NCBI RefSeq assembly: GCF_023278565.1
Contig: NC_064677.1
Span: forward strand, 5,146,001-5,210,000
Source of the DNA: Colletotrichum lupini
Lineage: Eukaryota > Ascomycota > Sordariomycetes > Glomerellales > Glomerellaceae
DNA length: 64,000 bases
Direction: 5' to 3'
A program made the position numbers and the translations under genes. Below the pieces are notes generated by a model that searched no databases, was not told where the DNA came from, and saw only the letters and a list, made by a program, of their open reading frames with translations. Every line of letters starts with the position of its first letter. Within the stretch, counting starts at the first letter, position 1. This document shows, piece after piece, positions 32,158 through 44,343 of this stretch.

Positions 32158-35100
32158 TAAATTACTCGTACGAGTGTGGGTGTACTATACGTACCGCGAG
32201 CGCGAGGTTTAAACTTCCAAGAATGTAAACCACGATCCGGGGTCGATCATCGACAGCAAACCTCTTTTTCTTAGTTTTACCGAGATTTCAAAGCGTGGAA
32301 TGTGGTTCCTTGCGTCAGCTGCTGCTTCTTTTCTTTACCTTGCGCTCCCTCCCCCTTCCCCCCTTCCTCCTATCTCTGATTGCATGCCCTGAGGAAACTG
32401 TGCTCGCAAACCGCAGTGGAACCAATTACCTCCGGCAAGAGAATGAGACTTCCACCTTAGCAAACATCAGTTCCCCATTTCCCCTACACTACATCATTCC
32501 TTACCTTTCAATGTCAATGATACCAAGACTTCTTTTGCGTTTGGTTTCTTTCCTTCCCTTACCTTGCTATCCCTTCATTTCTTCCTACCTAGAAACGTAC
32601 GACCGTGGAAATGCCCTCTGTGGCCCACCCTCCGAGTTTTCCGCAACGTCCACTGCTGCAAACACCCGGCCGCGGCAACGCTTTGCTCTCTTTTCGCCAA
32701 ATCCCACTTACTTTTCTATTCTCTTTTTCTGATGGAATAATCCGTTCCATTCTTTCTTTTCCCATGGGATCCAAGGTTCACGTTTGGTTCAAATCCCACT
32801 CAAATGTCTCCACTCGACGCAAAAGTCCGCTTTCTTCTTTTAGTCCCTGCTCCACGGACTTACGGGCTCCCTTGCCCATAATTGCTTTTCTCTTTTCCCT
32901 TCTCCTCATCCCAGGCTCCTTAGCGTCCTGTTCTGCAACAACTCGCCTACGCATCGATCGAAAGTGGCCATGGACTCTCTCGTTGGACTGAGAGGTCAAC
33001 GGTGTCCTCAACGTTCCTCCCGCACCGTGCCCGCACCCACAAACTACCTACCTAGCTATCGCGAGCAGGGGCAAAGAGCAGCTCGGCTCGACGGAAACGA
33101 CGAGAGTCCCCCAAGTGGAGGTCTGTTGGGAATGTGAACATCTGGCGCCGCCTCTGCTCGTCAAACGGGAGTTTAATTCCAAGTCAGCGGGATCTCGCTC
33201 ATCGTTCGCGATATCGCTGCTCCAGTGGATGGACTTACACCTCGAAACGTGGACAATCCTAACACACCCTCTCCAAAGTCGACCACAATACCTACCGGCC
33301 TGGCGCTGCTGTTTGTTGCACAGCTCACCGACTACTGCAAGAGGTAGGAGCCTAGCCTCATCCCAGCAAGCTGGTTCGCAGGTGGTCGCACCGTAATCAG
33401 CCGCGTAGACTTTGACGTTCAGCCGTAGCCGCCATCACATCCCGCGATCTACGGTGCGCACACCCTACTTGTTGTTACCGCGGTGTGACGAGGCCGCAAT
33501 ACGAGGCCGCAAAAAAAAGTGAATGTGTAATACCACAGCCCGCCCTTGGTCCAAGCGACGCCAACGAGGTTTGACACATGTGCCAAGGTTTGGACACAAT
33601 GTGGCGTCGTAGTGGCCTTTTCCAACGTCTTTGCATCTCACCCCATAACACCAGCCCTGCCGAAAAACACGAGATCATACGTTTTCGGGCCTCCGGCTGT
33701 CGTCCCGGCCGTTCTCGCAGACGTGCCGCCGTGTGTTGGAGGCATTGCCACCAAAACCTCCATCAAACGAGGAAGGTGTGCAACTACTTTGTGCTTGGGG
33801 CAAAGTCGTTGTTGATCGGTGAGTATGGTGCCGCGGCTCGCCCTGGCTCAGGTGTAGCTCAATCCACACCGACCCATTAAATGGCAGGCCATCTTCCAAA
33901 TGCATGTGGGCAGACTCACCGATAATCATCGAAGGGTCTGGATTCAAAAATCCCGATTCCATCGTCACCGAAATGTGAATCGACAATGTTAGCTGGCGCC
34001 GACCGACCCAGGAGCACCATAAGACAACCTCATGTCTCACACATCTTGGTTTCAAATGCCCAACAGGCGAATCGACGTGTCAATTGTTCTCGGCGAAATA
34101 TCATTATTGTCATTTGTGACCACCACTAGCGGAACACACAACACGCACGCTCTGAGCATCCAACCAGTGTCAACGACTGGTCAGTAGTCACTACCTCTAG
34201 CCGATGTACCAACACACGTCCCTCGGCCTTCATCTAGCAGTCGACGTCTCCAACATTCGACCTGCATACTCTTGCAGACAGCTTTGTGCGTAACACCACT
34301 GATATTCAGTGTCAGATTCGGGGGCCATTTGAGAGCCTCAATGCCCACCTCCTGCGCGGGCCTCAAGCATACCAAGAGGCCGATGTGACCTGTCATCTTG
34401 TAGACGAGATGCGCGGTCGATCAGTCAGTCTCTCATCGAAAATCGGTACATGCCCGGCATTGTCCCAGCCTCCGCTTCCAATTTCATGGAGGCGCAATCG
34501 AACGGAAGAAAGTGATCTGTCACATTGACAACATCTTCGGCTGCAGAGCTTCACTGCCCGCCCATTCAAAGACATTTTCTCCGTCGCAATCACTATTCAA
34601 CAATTCCACGATCTGGTCGCGCTCGAAATATGGTGGAACCATGGAAAACAGCGACAATATTCTTCTTGCAAGGATGTGGCAGCAACGATGTGCGAAACTC
34701 CGAGAGGCTCTGCTGTTGGGAAGTCCGACCAGCATATCGCATTAAACCAATAGTGTCTAGGTCAAGCACAGCTGAGCTACTCAATCTACCGCCCTTGCTT
34801 CGGGAAACTTGGCTGCACCAGTATCGCCTGTCAAAACATTCCATTGACTGCTCCGGAGCTGGCCCCAAGCACGAGAGCAAACAGGTTTATTATTTCGCGT
34901 ATTCCATGACTACATATCACCAACGACGAGTCCCTTGCGGTGAGGGCACTTGCATTACATCTGCAAGCAACCGGAGAGACGTGTTGTTTTGGCAGCCTCA
35001 GTTTCGATGGACTTACGTCTCATCAAAACGCCAAACGATAGTCGCCAGGGTCCTCAACAAGGACTACAACTATTCCGTCTCCTCGTTTTGCTATTCTGAT

Positions 35101-36051
35101 TCATGGCCTAGTTGATGGCTTGCCGCTCCAAGTCTCGAACTCGAGGTTCCTGACACATGGTAATAACCGCTTTTTGGGCAAGGCTAAGAGGTAATGATTG
35201 ACGCAAGGCCAGGATCCAAGTCTCAAGTCAGCCCCATTTTGAAGCTCAATCGGATCTACGAACGATCCCTCCCTCAATCTCCTGATCATCTCCATAGAAA
35301 ACACCAAAACCTCGGTGACATGCTCATGGACGACAGGCATACCTAGCTAGTCGACCAGACTGTCGGAACCGCCCGCAGCAGCCCGACCAGTGTACCACAT
35401 GGCCAGTCACAAAACCGAGAGGCAATGGTGGGTTGTTGCATCTTCATCACTATTCAATAACCAGAGGCTCAATTCCCAACGGTACTTTTAGATTGAGAGA
35501 GATCTCGATGATGCCCCCGCCAAACGACTTTCACAATTGACAGAACAAACGCATGTCTCACTTCCCGAACCCTTGCGCTTTGCATACGTACTTTAGGTAC
35601 TTTGAACACCTTTGCCATGACCAACTCCTATTGTTACTCGAGGGCTAGGCGCTTGGTGATAGCCTTGTTACACCGCCCTAGTTCCCGCAACGCCAGGTAA
35701 CCACCAATCGCCTGTCTCAATATCAAGCCATAGTACCGTCAACTTTAATTTGGCGACATTTGTACTCGTTGCGGACAGGAAGACGGCCAACTTCTGATGG
35801 CTACGAGTTGCATAAACTGGCCCTGGCTTCTCCGCGACGGCTCGAGGGGATGGACTGTCGAGATGCCTACTCAAAACCTGCAGCCAAGGCTGCTTATTCC
35901 GCGACGAACCCCTTGGTCGGATCAGTCGCACCGGCAAATCTATCCCCGGTGATAACTGACAAGTTGCCTACTGTCGGGCCGCGCCAGATACCATCTAGTC
36001 CGGCGCTATGATTGCACATGACGGCCATTGTTCCTTTTTTGTCTTACAGAC

Positions 36052-37029
36052 ATGCAAGATGAAATGGCTTCATTGGATAACTTTGGAACAATCTTTCTTA
36101 TTCTACGTTATGACTTGTCTCACGACCAACGGCCACACTGGGAACCTCGCCTTTTGGCTATACCATCACGCCCGCCACAGCGGGTTGAGACTTCCTGGGG
36201 ATCGACGCACTCCCGCTTAGCTTCATCTGTTCTTTTCGGTGGCTTGCTCTCTTATGCCGAGCCTGCAGCCCACAACTGGTGCCACCGGGTTAGGTATATC
36301 CAGGCAGGAAGGGTTGCCAATCGTGCATCTTTCGGTGCCAAGCCGCAAGAGCCGGGCAGGGCTGCAGCGTCGTCTGCTGAGCCCTCACCAGGGTTGAGAT
36401 TGGTACTGGTGGGGTTCATGGGAGCCTTCATTTGCCGCAGGCAACCATCGCATGATGGCGGACAGAAGCAGTCTAGAACCTTGCCTTTACGAGCAGTAAG
36501 TCCAGCTGCAGTCAGTCCTCTTGGCACGGAAACGGGTGGTGGAGTCACAACCGGAGTCATTACACGGCGGCTCAACGAGGGCCGACTCCCGTCGAAGAAG
36601 CGGCAACAGAGCGGCAGGAGGAAGATGTCTTTTTTTTCCCCTCATCTGTTGTTGACAGCAGGGAATGGAGTCTACCGGTGGCCGTGTATGAATCCCCCGT
36701 CAACTCGGAACTCGTGGCCGTCATCAAACATTTTTCAAAAGGTTACACAGTCTCGAGAGTCATATCGTTCAACCTCGACGAGAGAATTCCCTTGGTCCGC
36801 GAGTCTATTGTCTCCCTTCCCGGCGTCGTACGACCAAGAAGTACGTCCGCCCAGGTGCGACGTGAGGCAGGAAAGAAGAATCTCGTTCGTGGTCCCACGA
36901 CATGCTGCCATGGGAACCGACAGCTACCCTGATGGTCATGACCGTTGCAGAGAGACAATACGCCAGAAAGAGAGAGAGAAAAAGAAAAAAAAAAGAGGTT
37001 GGTATGGGATACGGCCGACATGCCATTGA
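36052..37029 (+). CDS. 325-codon open frame, doubtful
   Basis: An ATG at 36,052 (MQDEMASLDNFGTIFLILRY) opens a frame of 325 codons ending TGA at 37,027-37,029. Length is the only argument: the product shows no domain, no signal peptide and a basic C-terminal end (KEREKKKKKRG) coded by an A-rich run. Shorter frames exist on the other strand. It could be a chance frame. Confidence 0.2.
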   Translation: MQDEMASLDNFGTIFLILRYDLSHDQRPHWEPRLLAIPSRPPQRVETSWGSTHSRLASSVLFGGLLSYAEPAAHNWCHRVRYIQAGRVANRASFGAKPQEPGRAAASSAEPSPGLRLVLVGFMGAFICRRQPSHDGGQKQSRTLPLRAVSPAAVSPLGTETGGGVTTGVITRRLNEGRLPSKKRQQSGRRKMSFFSPHLLLTAGNGVYRWPCMNPPSTRNSWPSSNIFQKVTQSRESYRSTSTREFPWSASLLSPFPASYDQEVRPPRCDVRQERRISFVVPRHAAMGTDSYPDGHDRCRETIRQKEREKKKKKRGWYGIRPTCH

Positions 37030-37238
37030 TGAGATTCGTTGTTCGTCCTGCATGTCCCGATACAGGGTTTGGCAGGTATCCGCTTTCCGTCTATACTACA
37101 GTGACAACCCGTCGTATTTGACTGCTACACAGCAATACAGGAGGACATCCTCACAAGTTCGCGTTGGTCAATACTCGAAAATGACAGATCTTTCATGGCG
37201 GGAGGCGGTCAAGCTTCAGGATGGCCGGCAACAGGGTG

Positions 37239-37254
37239 CCCCCCCCCCCCCCCC
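37239..37254. repeat. Homopolymer C16
   Basis: Sixteen consecutive C on the plus strand. Confidence 0.9.
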
Positions 37255-38040
37255 AGATCCGGTCACGTTGGACAACACATGAGACCGTTTAGGGAGGGAG
37301 CCGTTGACAGAAGAGACAGGAATGGCCACACGGAAGCAACGACATGTCACGGATTGGGGTCTTGAATGGGCCTCCCAAAAACAGAGTCTACATGTGTAGG
37401 TGAGATACCTTGGAATTGTTCATTTCCTCTCCACTACGTACGGTACGGTGTTTGGTTTCCATCCCGCCCCGCGCTTCTCTGCGTCAAGATCGGCGCCCCA
37501 CAGGTTTGTAGGTTTGTATGTGTGCTGTTCGTCCTTTTGCGCCCTGTCTTGTCTCTCATGTGTGTGTGTGTTTGTGTGTCTTATCTCAGTGACCTTGAGA
37601 CAATCCTTTCCCACCAGCGTATAATCCTGTCTCTTGATCTTCTGACCTCGTCAAGAGAAAGGGTTTTCCTTCTCTCAAACCACCACCGCCGCCCACCCCC
37701 AAAATAAGGAAATGACCTCTCATGACTCTGAGATGACCTGCTTTGTCTCTCCCGTTGTTTTTCATCCGATTCTCAATTTTCGCCTCTCGATCAAACCAGG
37801 AGAAAAACTCCCCGAGACACGCGAAGGAACCTCTCCGAATGTGCCGCGTACAGTGTATGCTCAGAAGAAAAGGAAATTATAGAAGAAAAGAAAAAGGTGC
37901 CTGGCTTGATAGGGAATAAAAAACCTGAAACTCTAGGTTGTAGCAGGGGGGGATAGGTATCGCTCGCCTCGAGAAAGGAAAGAAGAAGAAGAGTACGAAT
38001 GAACGCCATGTCAACGCCTAAGTCACCGACTGTGTTATGC

Positions 38041-38059
38041 AAAAAAAAAAAAAAAAAAA
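38041..38059. repeat. Homopolymer A19
   Basis: Nineteen consecutive A, 180 bp beyond the stop codon of the phospholipase gene. Confidence 0.9.
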
Positions 38060-38240
38060 GGTATCAGAGCCTCCCGTGGAAATCCGCAGAGCCAGAGAAA
38101 GAAAAAGGTAACAAAACGGAAAAAAAGGGCTTTCCCTGCTAGTATGTCTGCCACATCGCGCGTTACAGTATTTTCGCCTCTGCCCCTAGGCCGGGTACGG
38201 TATACGATATCACGGACAGACGGACGGGACGCGCGGGTCT

Positions 38241-41127
38241 CTACCGCACCACCTTATCGATCTTGACGAGCAGCTTACCACCTTCAATCGGCCTGTTCTT
38301 GGTGTCCATGAGCTTGATGAAGCGATAACCGGGACGTAGACGGTCGAGGCGGATACATGCCCACGAGAGAAGCTCGTCGCCACCGAGGAGTGGATCATCC
38401 TCAATCTTGAATCTGCGCGGTTCAAACACAAGTCAGTAAAAACCATCCTCATTTATTTTTTGGTCATGGCTATTCGCAGGATGCAGAGAAGCGGGAGAAA
38501 AGAAGAACAACGTTGCGGTGTGCGGCGGCCCGGGCTGTCAACGCGGCGGCCCGCGTGGCAGGTGAGTATTGACGGATCAACGGTTCGTGGACGGGAAGGG
38601 GACGGTGACACGGCATGGAAGGGGGCACAACTCGACGACCGACTTCGTTCCACGAGCGTTCCCGTCTCGTGCCTATGACGCAGAGCGGCAACGGGTCCCG
38701 GCATGGCATCCGAGGATGAATCAGGCCATTCCCGGGGGTCGGGGAGCCGTCACCACTTCGGATCACGTTACACCGCCGGAGCTGTTCTGGTCTTACAAGT
38801 CGGACACGCCGGCGCGCGGGAGGGTAGGCGCGGAGCCGCGCACATCTTTCTCGCCGTCTTCTCGAGTCATATTCTCAAAAGATCGTCAAGGCCCGTAGGC
38901 CCAGACATGCCGCTGCCGGAGGAAGAAAGCAAAAAATAAAGGAAACCGTGACTTTTCTTACCTGAGGAAACTCAACTCCTCCACCACCCTCGAGATCTTG
39001 GGGAACTTGAGCCGTGCTCCATTCTCCCACTCGGGGTGGTCAGTCTTTCTCGACCCCGTCTTGAGCTTGAAGTCATCTTCGTCCGCAGCCTTTCCGTTCT
39101 GCGCTCCAATCTCGACGTGAAGCTCGCACTTGACAAATGGCCGGAGGTGCTTGCCGCGGCTGCTGTCGCTGGCAGAATCGTCGTCGACAAAGATGTGCTG
39201 GCCGGCGATGATGGTGACGGTGAGCTCCAGGTCGCCCTGCGGCGCGGCGTCGACCTCTGTCAGCGTGTCCTTGTCAGTGCTGCGGTATCCAATAGGCTTG
39301 AGGACCCATCCCAGCTCGTCCGCGAACATGCCCTCGTTGAGCATCATTCCTTCGTCAAGATATTGCCAGTTCAGAGCAACCATTTGCACGCCCTTGCGCC
39401 AGAAGAGACTGGGGTCTGGGTTGGAGCTGTCGACACGCGAGCCGTTGGGGAATGCCCGCATGAAGAAGTTTTTATTGTGCGTGAACATCTCGCGGGCCTT
39501 GGTCGTGTGCAGTTCTAGGATCCTGTTCTCACTTATCGAAAAGATATGACTCGGTTTCTTAGCCGCCGGTGTCTCAAAGCTCTTAAAGTGCTCGCTATGA
39601 GTGTAGATGGCCAGACTGCTGAGTGCCTGGCAAATGGCCACCTTTGTGCTCTTGGCCGGCTCGTTTCCACTATGGACCTTGGCCGGGGCATCGAACTTGG
39701 GTGTCATGGGCGGTTTCGGTGTCTCTTGCTTGGGTGCCTCCTTGTTGCGTTCATCGTCGGAACCCGAAGCGTCCTCGTCGTTGGCAAATACTTGAGAGAG
39801 GGCTGTCGTGCTGGGAGGCACCTCAATCTTATTAGGCGCCTTCTTAACCTTGACCAGGATCTTGCGCTTGAGCTCCTCGAGCTTGGGGAGGCGGAACCGG
39901 GGATCAATGCCCTCCCAAGACTTGTCGATCAACATGCCTTCCCACTCCTCCTTCATGATCCTGACCATGACCTCCTGCTGCTCCTTGTCGGCATGGACCT
40001 CAAGACTGACAATCAAGGGCAATTCGTTCGTCTCGAAGGCGGACTCGCGGACGGCCTTGCAGACCTCTCTGAAGCCACAAGGAGTTGTCAAAGTCCAGCC
40101 ATGTGTGACAATGGGCTCATCCTTGGGATACGGCAGGCGATTCTTCATTGAGGGGGTCGGCGATGAGGGCCGTAGGGTTTTGCCGAGGGAATCGGTGGAC
40201 TCGCTCGGTCCCAGTAGAGTGGCACTATCGCGAGGATTCAGAGATTTGCTGGCAGTGCTGGTGTTTCTGTTGTGGCCATTGCCGTTCGTGCTGCGTTCGA
40301 TCAGGAGATCTTCCACCGTCTCCTTGACGCTTGCAGCCACGTTGGGAAGGGAGGAGCCAGACAGATTCCTCGAGTGATCAGGTTTGGGGGAGCGGCTGCC
40401 CTCTTGTGTTGTGATGGGTGTGTCTCCGTTCCAGATATCGATTTCGATACACCGACATCCACGGCGAAGGACCTGCAGTTCATGTGTTAGAAGTTATGTT
40501 TCTTTGCTGAGCGAATGCGAGCATAGGACAACATACAGTTTTGTAAGCCTCGGGCGAACTCCTGGAGGCAAGCTGGTTGCCCTCTAAGTATGTGTTGTGG
40601 CTGCTGCTGATGAAGTAGTTCGTAATGGGCCGACTCAAGTCCTTGTCCTCCTCCTTTATTAGGCGGGTGGCATCCCAGCCGTAGTTTCTCCACCACAATT
40701 CGAGGAACTCGCCATAGTTGTATCGTTGCTGACCCTCAGGCAATACAGCCTCGACATCGGTCTCGCCCTGAGTATTCTCGAGGAATACGAGTAGTTGGTC
40801 GCGGGTCACAAAAGGTTCGCGGGATAGTGAAGAGCGGCGGGAGCGTAGGTCGTTGAATATCTTCTCGAAACGTTCGCGAATGGCCTGGCTGAGCAGGATC
40901 TCATCGGGACTGGGCGAAACTACTGCCTCCTTGGGGTCCGATGCGGCCGATGATGAGGACGAAGGGTCCGTAGCGCCGTCGACGTTTGTGATATTGATGA
41001 GGGGCATCGGCCGGGGAGCGGGTTGGAAGTGGAAGCCGTCTCGTGTAGGCGCCAGGATCGTGGTGAGGCCGACCATCTTCTTGAGGGTGTTGGCGGAGGT
41101 CTTGTTGGAGGAGGACCATAGCGGCAT
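38241..41127 (-). CDS. Phosphoinositide-specific phospholipase C, 757 aa, 3 exons
   Basis: Exons are 41,127-40,537, 40,472-38,962 and 38,412-38,241. Introns of 64 bp (GTATGT...CTGCAG) and 549 bp (GTAAGA...GCGCAG) join in frame. The enzyme cleaves phosphatidylinositol 4,5-bisphosphate to inositol trisphosphate and diacylglycerol at membranes, using calcium. An EF-hand-like segment lies at about residues 70-165. The X box follows, with SSHNTYLEGNQ (catalytic His177, Asn178), CRCIEIDIWNG (Glu207, Asp209), VTHGWTLT (His321) and VSLE (Glu355). The Y box is at about 470-585 (MVALNWQYLDEGMMLNEGMF) and a C2 domain at about 610-757. All residues expected for catalysis and calcium binding are present. 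There is no PH domain, as in fungal delta-like enzymes. The start at 41,127 is the first in-frame ATG with a plausible context. The family is certain; a gene name is not assigned because fungi have several paralogues. Confidence 0.95.
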
Positions 41128-43963
41128 CGTGAGGGTTCGTTTCTTTTGTGTCTTTTCGTTGCTCGGGGCGGTCTTGCGGCGCCAGAACTGTCAAGATGTG
41201 TAAGTCTATGTGCGATGATTGACCACGAGCTCGAGGCCAGTGTCAAAGGCTTTGGGAAAGTGCAGGAGAGGCATCATATGCGGGCGTTGCCAATGCCGGA
41301 GCCTTGCATTGAGCGCACAACCCCTACGGGATATGGTAAGAGACGTACAGAGAGACACATGGCGGGCGAGCTGCAGCGGCTTGATAGCCTGCCTCCGGAT
41401 CAAGTCCTCTTTTCTTTCCTCTATATGTGTGTGTGTTGGTTGGCCAAGTCGATCGTGCGTATGGCTGACGGATTGTCGTCGCGGGAGGGAGGTAAATCTT
41501 TGCTCAGTCAAGCCTACTCTGGTTCTAGGGGTCAGAGGGGTACGGCTTCGGAGAGCGTATGGGTATGATCATTAGCCCATTGGAGGGACAGGATAACAAA
41601 TGGTAACGGAGACGAAGGAACGGAGTTGTAAGAATACAAGTTGTCGTTGAACGAGAGTTTAGGATTATTTTCGAGAATTCGAAGAAATTCGAGGAACGAA
41701 GGCATTCGAGAGACAGTAAAAGGGTAATTTCAACGAGAGTGGGAAGCGTGGATATGCATGTCAGCATAGCTGAGGACATGGGTGGGCAGGGAAGTGCCTA
41801 CCTTACTGTGGTGTAAAGTGTGATCCAGCGTGATGGGGTTCCCGTTCCGTAGCACTTGGAGCCCTTTGGAGAGCACCTGCAGGGCACTTGGAGGGGGGAC
41901 AGCCTCGTCTGATGGGTGTGCTGAACGATGCAAGTAGCCAATGGGAAGGGGCCAGCACTGCCCCCGATGGTTTGGATCCCTGCTGTAGGTGGTCCCGAGG
42001 GCCCTGTCGATGGTGCCCTCTAGCGTGGTGTTCCTTACCTCTACTGCCTGTTGAGATGGAAACTGGAGTGAGACTCTTCTCAATCTCTACCAGAATTGAG
42101 ACATTGAGGGACGGCCTCCTCGGGATCCACGTCCTTGGTTCTCGAGCTGGCCTCTGCATCTCGACTTGTTTCGTTTTGTTGTTGATCACGTCGGAGCCCG
42201 CGTCTCTTCTCCATTCTCCCTCGACTCAGAAATGTCGGCTATTGGACGAGAGTGACGCGTATCGCATAGTTTCTGTCATAACTGTCTGTTTTGAGTATCT
42301 GATATGCATGATGATTGTCAGACTGAAGAGTGCCAGGCCCAAAGCACATTTCCCGACGTTCATGATCATCTTTGAATACTGAAAAAAAACTAAAAAAAAA
42401 AACTAGCAAAAGTAAGTGGTGATGCCTTGTTTTCAGAGGGGCGGAGTCTGCGCGTATGTGTGTGACTCTCTCTGGTCTTTTCCCTGCATCGCGAAGCGGA
42501 GCGTCACACTGAATCCATCTGCAGATGGCTAGTCTTGGCCCCCAATCGCAGTCTGCCCTGTCTGTCTTACGGGGTGCCTCTTTCGGAACCATTGGACGTG
42601 AGCCTCGATTTACCACTGACAGATTGGTGTCGCTTCGTAGGGCACACTGAGAGGCTCAATGCCTGACGTACTTTGGCTACTACATAGAAGAGTGCTCAGC
42701 CCATTTTCGCCTGCCACAAAATGCAGACTACAGCAGCACCTTAGCATACAACTCACCATGCGTCGTTTGCTGTGCTGCGCTATGCTGTCCACGCAAGATC
42801 GGAAACTTTCATGCTATACCTACTGTCACCGGGCCCGGCAAAACGGCAGTACGGCTGATGCTTCGAGACAGTTGTCGCCTACTAGCTAGCCTTGCCCCTA
42901 TTCAATATTGACGTCTCGCAGTCCCCCGTTCGAGATGTGCTAAACATAGCATCCGTACGGATACAGCGGGTGGAAACCATCAGTGTACGGATAGGCCCCA
43001 GGCAAGCTAGGGTATTTCGTACGGATACCTTATGTCGTAATTAGTGGAGGCGTTGCCGCTTCGTATGGAGGGAGGGATGATCCCCATACAAAGTGATATC
43101 ATGGGCATGCTAAGGTCGAGGGAATAGCTCTCTAGGCAGCCATTAAACACGGTGACACGCCAAAAAAATGTGGAACGAGCTGAACAAGAGTGACACAGTA
43201 TGTGACAGAGTCTCCAGGGCTCAGAAGTCTGGGAACCCAAGCATTCTCAAGTGGTTTCCACTTGGCCTGACAGAGCCTTGGGGCGGTTTTCTTCCGTCGA
43301 GCCGTTGTTATGTTCCACTTCAGTGCATAAGTCCAGCTGGGAGGGGCGTCAAGTCTGTCACCCGCACGCCAAGGAATGAGGGAGCGTGGTGGTGGCATGA
43401 CGGGGCCTTTGCCGGTGCTCCGAGTTGGTCTGCTTGCTGTTGCTGCTGCTGGCCACTAAGCCACGCATTTCCCACCGGCGCCTATGCATCTCTTTTGCTC
43501 GGCTGCCGCTGCTGCGCCTCCCGGAAACCACCGTCCTTTCAGTCGCCACACGGCATCGGGGCACTCGGGGCATAAGTGGGGGACGAGCACCCAAAAGTCG
43601 GCTTCCCCCACACTGCAGCCGACTCTCGAGACCTGAGTACGCGGACCACCACCACCTCTGCGCACCCGACCCGGCGTTTCTAATCATTGACTCCGGTAAT
43701 GAACTATCTCAATGAGGTTCCTCTCAACTCGACTCAGCCCAGCCTCCAGAGAAGAACATACCTGTCAGCTGCGGAACCGCCGACGAACAGCTCTCGGACC
43801 CGGTCGACTGCACGGAGCTCGACATCGGATCTTCTCTGACGTAATCGCAAGCTGTCTTCAGTCTTCCTCCGTCGCCGCCGCCGCGCCACGAGCGAACTTC
43901 TCAACTTTGCCTTGCGCACATTACCCCTCAGCTTCAAGCCAGCAATCGCCCAATATTGCAGCC
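41128..43963. other. Divergent intergenic region between phospholipase and cupin genes
   Basis: About 2.8 kb holding the upstream regions of both flanking genes, which are transcribed away from each other. Frames are short and contradictory. The 135-codon plus frame at 43,168-43,575 has a Cys/Trp-rich low-complexity product and is unlikely to be real. Several GTACGGATA and ATCCGTACG words occur near 42,950-43,030. Confidence 0.5.
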
Positions 43964-44343
43964 ATGCCTTCCAAGCCCAATTCCCAGCGTGATAGCGAGT
44001 CCGAGGTTAGATCTTGGGGGTTTCCTCATGTCTTCACTTGGACCGACGGACCGTACGTGATGCCCACTGCCTTTTTGCCTTTCCTTCTGGCCTGGCCCTA
44101 AGTGCAAGCCAAGTATGCACGAACTGACGATCAAAGCTCAGAAACGCGCACTACTCCCCGCATTCGCATCGGGGTCTGACGACCCATCTGATCCTGCGTG
44201 GGAACCTTACCATCACTTATCCCAAGGACAAGAACCCCGACAAGGTTACTTATGGCGTCGGCGATCGTATCGACGTGGACGCCGGCCGCGTGCATGAAGT
44301 ATGGATTGGCGATGAGGGTTGTACCTATGTCATTGGAGAATGA
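43964..44343 (+). CDS. Small single-domain cupin protein, 96 aa, 2 exons
   Basis: Exon 1 is 43,964-44,052 and exon 2 is 44,142-44,343, with an 89-bp intron (GTACGT...CTCAG). The product starts MPSKPNSQRDSESEVRSWGF. It then carries a compact cupin barrel: HSHRGLTTHLILRG at about residues 38-51 matches cupin motif 1 (HxH with a later metal-ligand position), and VGDRIDVDAGRVHEVWIG matches motif 2 with its His. The usual Glu of motif 1 is replaced by His or Leu here, so metal binding could differ. Small stand-alone cupins can be metal-dependent isomerases, dioxygenases or binding proteins, and no substrate can be inferred. No signal peptide is present. The splice chosen is the one that keeps GP-NAHYSPHSH in frame; the unspliced frame stops early. 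Confidence 0.8.

Larger units (their letters stand above)
32158..38240. other. Normal-composition region without a convincing gene
   Basis: About 6 kb directly right of the AT block. Many frames of 60-200 codons overlap on both strands with no preferred strand, no domain and no linked splice signals. Some short pieces look protein-like, for example plus 34,780-35,115 and minus 34,520-34,735, but contradict each other by overlapping on opposite strands. It may contain eroded genes or only long upstream and downstream regions. The one frame longer than 300 codons is entered separately. The last kilobase holds a C16 and an A19 run. Confidence 0.4.

Noticed and set aside
32295..32732. 145-codon plus-strand frame with hydrophobic start
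   Set aside because: The hydrophobic residues come from a CT-rich stretch (CTTCTTTTCTTT), and a signal peptide alone without conserved sequence is not enough.
43168..43575. Cys/Trp-rich 135-codon frame
   Set aside because: Low-complexity GCT/TGC run gives the Cys cluster, the opposite strand is equally open and no family fits.
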